DNA from: Diplocarpon mali
Lineage: Eukaryota; Ascomycota; Leotiomycetes; Helotiales; Drepanopezizaceae
Direction: 5' to 3'
DNA length: 11,437 nt
Assembly: GCA_024741835.1 (NCBI GenBank)
Contig: JAENRP010000011.1
Coordinates: forward strand, 1,458 to 12,894
A model generated the notes under the pieces. The model saw nothing but the letters and a program-made list of their open reading frames with translations. It ran no database searches and had not been told where the DNA came from. Position numbers and translations under genes: made by a program. Of this stretch, positions 6,978 through 11,437 are shown piece by piece (the first letter of the stretch is position 1; each line of letters starts with the position of its first letter).

Positions 6978-8894
6978 TTAGTGCTGCTCATACTTGGAGG
7001 CCGCGCCGGCGTTATCTACACGTCACGTTAGCATGAGCCTCCCCAAGGGACAGACGCGAGGGTGTAATGACGTTGGTTATACATCTGGTTTGGGGCGCCG
7101 TAGGGCGATGCTGGGTAGCCAGAATACTGCAGGTGGCTGTTGGGGTAGTCCTGCAACTGCTGGACACCACCGGGCGGAGCCGCCTGGTACTGGCCGGGCA
7201 CCTGCGCGCCAGGTTGGTAGCCGATGGGAGGGAGTTGCACCGAACGGCCCGGTTGTTGATACCCGGCGGGGGCGGCGTTGTCGGATGAGGCTTGACCCTC
7301 GGCAGGGACAACGGCAGCTCGAGCACGATCGTCTTCGGCCTTGCGTTGCGTCTCCTCCTCCTTCTTGCGCGCCTTCCACTCCTTGCGGATTTCCTTGAAC
7401 TCTGTAGGGCGGGGTGGCGTTAGCGCGTGTTGCACAGAGAGTCCCGAGGCTTTGGTCGACCCATGCTAGCTCCCGCGGAGTGAGGTTATCCCCAGTCCAG
7501 TTTCGACCTAGCTCCAACGCCAATGCCAATTAAACCCATCCCGCGGATCATGTACACTAGGAGAGAGTGGGGACGTGGACAAGCGGCCAGGAGTTAATTA
7601 GATACATGGCGCAGCTGCACGTCAGAGAGCCACATGCGGCGCGACCGACGACAGCAGTCTTCCCAGATCCCCAACGCAACCGAGGGGAGGGGGCAGGGGC
7701 AACGAAAAGCTTACCTTCGGGTGTGCGTTTCTGACCGTGTGATTGCATGGTGACGTGAGCATTCAAGTGGTTCAATGTACCGTAGGCCTTCTCGCAACCA
7801 TTCCATCCACACTTGTACATGCGCTCGATCTCCTCGTATCTTCTGCGAGGACGCTTGTGCTGTTGGGCACCGGGGATTGGGACGAAGGAATAGACCTACG
7901 CCAGATCAGAGAGGTCAGCCGTGGGCTCTCCGTGTGATTTGCGGGGAAGGGAGGGGAGATCTGCTGCTGAGAGACACGCGCTGATGCTTCGTGGAGTGTG
8001 CAACTGCGTCACAACTTTCCAAGGACCGGTGCAGTTGGCTCGTCCAACGTGCCCCGGCGCGTCGGGCGGCAGACAAACCCTCTCCCAGCTTCCCCCAATG
8101 TTCTGGCCCCTGGGCCCGAGGGGAAACCGAAAAAAGCTTACCTGTCCCGGACGCGCCCCCGATGGAGCGGCCGAGGTGGGTGTTTGGGCGCCGCTCACCG
8201 GGTACCCGGCGTGCATCGGGTGTTGTCCCCCGGCGTAGCCAGCCCAGTCTGGCCGCGGTTGGGTGTACATGGCGCTGGCGGCTTGGTGGTTAGGGTATCC
8301 GTGTTGCATATCTGGTTGCGAGGCGTAGGGCGAGTACTGGCCGTTGTGCGTAGCGTAGGTTGGGCTGGACGCCGCGATGGAGGGATCTATAGGTACCTCC
8401 TGGTCAGACTTGCTTTGAGTGGTGTGATGGTTTGGGCGACCATCTTGAAGAGGCAGTGACGGACTTGTTGGTTGAGCCATACCTCCTCCGTTGCTGGATG
8501 GATGATACGGGCGTTGTACGTGTTCTGGGAAAGAACCGGAGCGCGCCGAGGCCGGGTAGACACCGTACTCGGAAGTCGGGGTCGCGGAGGACGAGTGACT
8601 GTGGTTCTTCGTTCGCGCGTCTTGCTGGGGGGCGTAATGCGCAGCAGACGCGTGATCTGCGGGTGTTTCTTCAGACGGAGAGTCTTTGAGGGCGTGAGAC
8701 GGTGATGGCAAACCTGACTGCGAGTACTCGTGGGCACCTCTGTCCATAGACTGGCGGGAAGGGTTAGCGGAAACCCCGAGGAGCTTGCTCAGTGCTGCTT
8801 CGGTGAAGAGGGTGTTGCTGTCCGTGTTGGCCGCGTCGTTGCTTGAGAGTAATGAGTTGTTGTGGTTTGAGAGATGCTGGGAGACCAAGGACAT
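6978..8894 (-). CDS. con7: C2H2 zinc-finger transcription factor, Con7 family
   Basis: Predicted nuclear DNA-binding regulator. In Magnaporthe, Con7p controls conidiation and infection-related morphogenesis, and homologues occur across filamentous ascomycetes. The preferred model has minus-strand exons 8894-8142, 7895-7715, 7401-7072 and 7015-6978, giving 433 aa. ATG8894 is the only in-frame ATG at the head of the open frame and has A at -3. Residues 1-251 are Ser/Pro/Gln-rich and probably disordered. A basic stretch HKRPRRRYEE (264-273) may act in nuclear import. One finger C280-x4-C285-x12-H298-x5-H304 sits in MYKCGWNGCEKAYGTLNHLN and its continuation. A Lys/Glu-rich helix (about 313-342) follows, possibly a coiled coil, then a Gly/Pro/Gln/Tyr tail. 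If the last intron (donor GTCATT, weak) is not used, the protein ends at a TAA at 7028-7030 with 435 aa and a different tail. The family call is by recognition of the finger region. It was not confirmed by a search. Confidence 0.88.
7016..7071 (-). other. probable last con7 intron, 56 bp
   Basis: On the minus strand a perfect GCTAAC branch site lies about 15 nt before the acceptor TGTAG, whose last base is 7016. The donor is GTCATT at 7071, which lacks the usual A3 and G5. Splicing changes the tail from RHYTLASVPWGGSC to HNAGAASKYEQH. The spliced tail uses mostly G/C-ending codons like the rest of the gene, whereas the intron reads with TCT, CCT, GGA and TCA. The 56-bp length equals two of the puf3 introns. 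Confidence 0.6.
7402..7714 (-). other. con7 intron, 313 bp
   Basis: The donor is GAAG/GTAAGC at 7714, the branch site GCTAAC and the acceptor CTACAG ending at 7402. The intron splits the Glu312 codon. Splicing joins QKRTPE to EFKEIRKEW, the expected continuation in this family. It is several times longer than the puf3 introns. I looked for a snoRNA-like element inside and saw none. Confidence 0.93.
7896..8141 (-). other. con7 intron, 246 bp
   Basis: The donor is CAG/GTAAGC at 8141, the probable branch site GCTGAC and the acceptor GGCGTAG ending at 7896, in phase 0. Splicing joins SGARPGQ to VYSFVPIPGAQQ. The frame is open through the whole intron until the acceptor TAG, so read-through would truncate the protein before the zinc finger. 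Confidence 0.93.
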
Positions 8895-9120
8895 ACTACT
8901 GCTCGGGGATTGTGGAGGGGGGGGATTATCACTAGTCGGCTCGTCGGGGTTGGGGGGGGGGGGGGCTTGGCGCGCACAACGAGGGCAAGTAGGTTCGAGG
9001 CAGATCGAGGCCGGCCAGGCAGAGAGGCTGGACAAGCAGAGGCTGGTGACAGGTAGCGTAGCGACGCGCCAACGGGCATTCACTGCAGCTTTTTCTTTGG
9101 CGGTGCGTGGGAGACGGTGA
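8895..9120 (-). promoter_or_regulatory. con7 5' leader
   Basis: This stretch lies immediately upstream of the con7 start. The con7 frame stays open here but contains no ATG. It encodes only a Pro/Ser-rich low-complexity string and carries a C14 run on the transcribed sense, so I treat it as 5' UTR. The extent of the leader and any 5'-UTR introns cannot be fixed from sequence. Confidence 0.5.
8952..8965 (+). repeat. G14 homopolymer (C14 in con7 sense)
   Basis: Fourteen consecutive G on the plus strand lie about 58-71 nt upstream of the con7 ATG. A shorter C7-rich patch sits between this run and the start codon. Confidence 0.95.
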
Positions 9121-9344
9121 TCAGCTGGCGCGGGCAGGCCGATGCTGGTCTGGTCTGGTCTCTATACGATGCAATTCAATCTCTTCCCGAGGTCGCTTCT
9201 CGAGGTAGCTTGGAGCTTGCACCTTCTTAACGTCGACCGGATGAATGCAGGGGGACCGGTGGAATTGTCGTGTCTCCAGAGGCGCAAGGATGCGGTGTCT
9301 TAGGCTGCGGCCGAGGAAGATCGAGGGTACGGCGCCGGTCTTGA

Positions 9345-9407
9345 AATCGAGTCGAATCGGACTGGACTGGACTGGATTGGAATTGAGCGGAATGGGAATC
9401 GAGTCGA
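9345..9407. repeat. degenerate GGACT array flanked by an 11-bp direct repeat
   Basis: Five tandem pentamers (GGACT three times, then GGATT and GGAAT) occupy 9359-9383. The 11-mer AATCGAGTCGA occurs on both sides, at 9345-9355 and 9397-9407. The arrangement lies about 450-510 bp upstream of the con7 ATG. Its function is unknown. Confidence 0.8.
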
Positions 9408-9436
9408 GTTGCGTGAATTGAAGCGAGAGAGCTTCA

Positions 9437-9451
9437 GAATTCAATGAATTC
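9437..9451. repeat. GAATTC-AAT-GAATTC palindrome
   Basis: Two GAATTC hexamers, each self-complementary, are separated by three bases, making a 15-bp near-perfect inverted repeat in the con7 upstream region. Confidence 0.85.
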
Positions 9452-9790
9452 TCGAGATCGCAGGTCGAGGCAAGTGCGACCCACAGGTGACACACCCACA
9501 CGCGCGCGCACCCGCACACCACACGACGTCGACGACTTCGAGGACTGGAGCGATGAGCCGCGGCTAAAGCCAGCAAGAACCTCGTCACGTCACGGCCACG
9601 GCCCACGGGCGGTTTGAAGGGGGTGGGATGGAAAGATGGATGCGACTGGACTCGGCCGGGTGAAGGCGCCAGCAACAAAGCAGGAAAAAGGCGCTGGGTG
9701 GGAGGGCTGTACTGTATTGTACTGCTGTCCACAGTACGTGACACAGATCCCGATCCACCAAAGTCAAAAATTCGAAGGGGGATGGGGGAC

Positions 9791-9805
9791 AAAAAAAAAA
9801 AAAAA
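9791..9805 (+). repeat. A15 homopolymer
   Basis: Fifteen A followed by TTT stand in GC-rich DNA about 900 bp upstream of the con7 ATG. It is a possible nucleosome-poor promoter element, by position only. Confidence 0.95.
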
Positions 9806-10165
9806 TTTGGTGGAGGGGAGAAAGATGAGAAGCGCGGCCGAGAGAGGATTAACTCCCAAGGCCCGTGTCGAGTGAAATTTGATGACGGGCCCTTCGGCGC
9901 TTGTCTGGATCGAGCTCTAGCGCGTCGGTGGCGTACGGCTGATGCGAAAACAGAACAGCGCAAACGTAATGGGGTCTCCACTGCAGGCTTTATCCTTCAC
10001 TGCCGGCGAGCTCGCAAGGCTTCTTCGCAAGATGGAATTGATGGACAGCAGCAAATCAGATGGGCGCGCGAGGATGGATGCAGGTAAGGGCGGACGTGGA
10101 TATGGATGGTCGAAATGTGAGGGTGCAGGGTGGTGGTGTGGGAAGTGAGCGAGATGTGCAGGGGT

Positions 10166-10201
10166 AGCAGTGGCGGTGGCGGTGGCAGTGGCGGTGGCGG
10201 T
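10166..10201 (+). repeat. GTGGCG/GTGGCA hexamer minisatellite
   Basis: About six near-identical hexamers built from GTGGCG with A-for-G variants stand in tandem. There is no open frame of interest around them. Confidence 0.85.
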
Positions 10202-10293
10202 AGGTCGAGGGGGCAGAGAGAGACCGGGGAGGGAGTGGGCAGGCGAGGTCTCTCCAGGTTCAGTTCTTTTCGCTCCAGCCCAGGAAGTATGGG

Positions 10294-10318
10294 CTCTCTC
10301 TCTCTCTCTCTCTCTCTC
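10294..10318 (+). repeat. CT dinucleotide microsatellite (about 12 copies)
   Basis: An uninterrupted run of CT spans 25 bases (GA on the con7 strand). Such runs are length-variable. Confidence 0.95.
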
Positions 10319-10619
10319 GCTGCTCAGCTTCTCGACTTCGGGCTGGCGAGAGATCTACGTCAAGATGCTCTGCTTCGCCAACCCAGATGCGGTCCAGGCG
10401 CAGCACGACTGACTAGGCAGGACTAGGCTCCTAGTCTTGAAACCTCCACCCCACCTGCGAATCGAATCGATAACAGGTTTGGAGTCTCTTGGGCCGAGCA
10501 GGGTGGCCACTGAGAGGACGGCGTGGTGTGGATATTTTGGGGCAAGCAGATCCTGGCCAAGCAATCCGCCAGGCTCGAGTCCGTCCCTGAAGAAGTGTGC
10601 CGAATATTTGATTTTTTGA

Positions 10620-10631
10620 GGGGGGGGGGGG
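10620..10631 (+). repeat. G12 homopolymer
   Basis: Twelve consecutive G follow a T-rich hexamer. This is one of three long G/C runs in the window, with 3407-3420 and 8952-8965. Confidence 0.95.
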
Positions 10632-11437
10632 AGTTCAGGCCTTTGCGACGCCTATCGGCAATCTCTTCCTCAAGCTCTAGACTTGCGATGATGAGGTAAG
10701 AGAGGGTCGAGAACAACGTCGAGAGTGGACGGTTCGGAAGTCAAAGTCCTGCAAATCGAATTCGAGCGTCGTGGCGACCTCTGGAAGAAAGTCTTCCGCG
10801 CGGGGATGAGTCGGCGGGTAACAAGAGGACTTCTCGCGGATCTGATTCTGTGCCCGAGGGGACGTGGAGCTGCGAGTACACGGGTCTGCGAGGTGTAGAG
10901 CCAGAAAGGGCACTGCTCGAGGCGATTCGAGGGCCTGTGTTGCTGGTCTCGCGACGACCCGTCCGATGCTCCCTCTGGTCCAGCGCAAGCGCGGCGGGCT
11001 CTGTATTTGATCCTGTGTGCGTCGAATGGATGTCGTCGGGGACCTTGAGCGGCTGCACGGGTCGACGCCTTGCTCGCGGCTTTCGAGAGTAGTGAGCTGG
11101 GGAGAGTTCGCGCGCTGGTGTTTGTGTCGAAGCCTAGCGCGCTGGGTGCCGACAGCGAGGGGGGGGGCGGCTGGAAGGGATCCGGTGTCCGTTCGACCTG
11201 GGATCGGCCAAGGGAGCGAGGGGAGGCTGGTAGAGAAGCAGCGAGAGGACCTGATGACAAGCAAGCACAGAAGACTGCCACACGGGAGGCTGACCAAAGC
11301 GCTTGTTACTGGGGCAGGATTTGCTCTGCTTCGCTTTCTGTGTGCTAACGTTGGGGTGTGAGTTGCTGTTCGCAGCGTGGGTGGAGGAAGGATTCAGCGA
11401 CTACTACTCTCTCTGCCGAGGGAAGCTTTATTTTTTT

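Larger units (their letters stand above)
9121..10140. promoter_or_regulatory. con7 upstream region, no gene recognised
   Basis: A 286-codon open frame on the minus strand covers most of this stretch. It reads as low-complexity Ser/Pro/Arg with phenylalanine runs from poly(T), and lacks the G/C-ending codon bias of the two real genes, so I do not call it coding. Structured pieces are a degenerate pentamer array (9359-9383), an EcoRI-type palindrome (9437-9451) and an A15 run (9791-9805). It probably holds the con7 promoter or a long 5' UTR. Confidence 0.5.
10141..11437. other. distal upstream region, no gene recognised
   Basis: The only structured pieces are a GTGGCG-type hexamer repeat, a CT dinucleotide repeat and a G12 run. 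Overlapping minus-strand open frames of about 200 codons occur at 10670-11297, but they lack a steady codon bias, are Arg/Ser/Pro-rich and match no family I know. A TTTATT near 11425 would be an AATAAA on the minus strand and might belong to a gene to the right of the window, which is weak evidence. Confidence 0.45.

Noticed and set aside
6629..6991. A 120-codon minus-strand open frame overlapping the end of con7.
   Set aside because: It overlaps the con7 terminal exon out of frame and runs through the 3' flank, with no codon bias or recognisable domain.
7013..7020. UGUAGAUA on the con7 strand, a match to the predicted PUF target, just after the unspliced con7 stop.
   Set aside because: About one such match is expected by chance in a window this size. 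In the preferred gene model it straddles the acceptor of the last intron and would be absent from mature mRNA.
8895..9083. Extension of the con7 protein upstream of ATG8894.
   Set aside because: The frame is open but contains no ATG, only a GTG at 9083, and encodes a low-complexity Pro/Ser string.
9121..9981. A 286-codon minus-strand open frame upstream of con7.
   Set aside because: It has low-complexity composition, phenylalanine runs from poly(T), no steady codon bias and no recognisable domain. It is better explained as promoter or 5' UTR.
10670..11297. Two overlapping minus-strand open frames of about 200 codons.
   Set aside because: Both frames are open over the same DNA, are Arg/Ser/Pro-rich and show no codon preference, which is typical of chance ORFs in GC-rich sequence.

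Overview
This window reads as nuclear DNA of a GC-rich filamentous ascomycete, probably a Sordariomycete. The genes have short introns (50-56 bp) with GTGAGT or GTACGT donors and CTGAC or CTAAC branch sites. Codon third positions are strongly G or C, and both recognisable proteins belong to families I know from filamentous fungi. There is no sign of a prokaryotic operon, a CRISPR array or a virus. I found no intact mobile element and no tRNA or rRNA gene.

Layout. (1) 1-722 is the upstream region and probable 5' leader of a PUF gene. It holds a poly(dA) tract, small upstream ORFs and a candidate 5'-UTR intron. (2) 723-3824 (+) is a four-exon Pumilio/Puf3-type RNA-binding protein. All eight PUF repeats are intact and their base-specifying residues predict the target UGUANAUA. 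(3) 3825-6977 is an unusually long 3.15 kb convergent intergenic region. Its centre (about 4.93-5.80 kb) shows clear triplet periodicity whose phase slips repeatedly, as expected of a decayed gene or an unrecognised, mis-sequenced one. (4) 6978-8894 (-) is a C2H2 zinc-finger transcription factor of the Con7 family, with the zinc-finger exon between two longer introns. (5) 8895-11437 is the upstream side of con7. It holds homopolymers and microsatellites and no credible gene.

Functional reading. One gene is a post-transcriptional regulator and the other a developmental transcription factor. They are transcribed toward each other, and nothing in the sequence shows that they share a pathway. The points most worth checking are the phase-slipping region, the ambiguous N-terminus of the PUF protein, the non-consensus donor of the last con7 intron, and two con7 introns with similar 5' ends. 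I found no clearly new biological system here.
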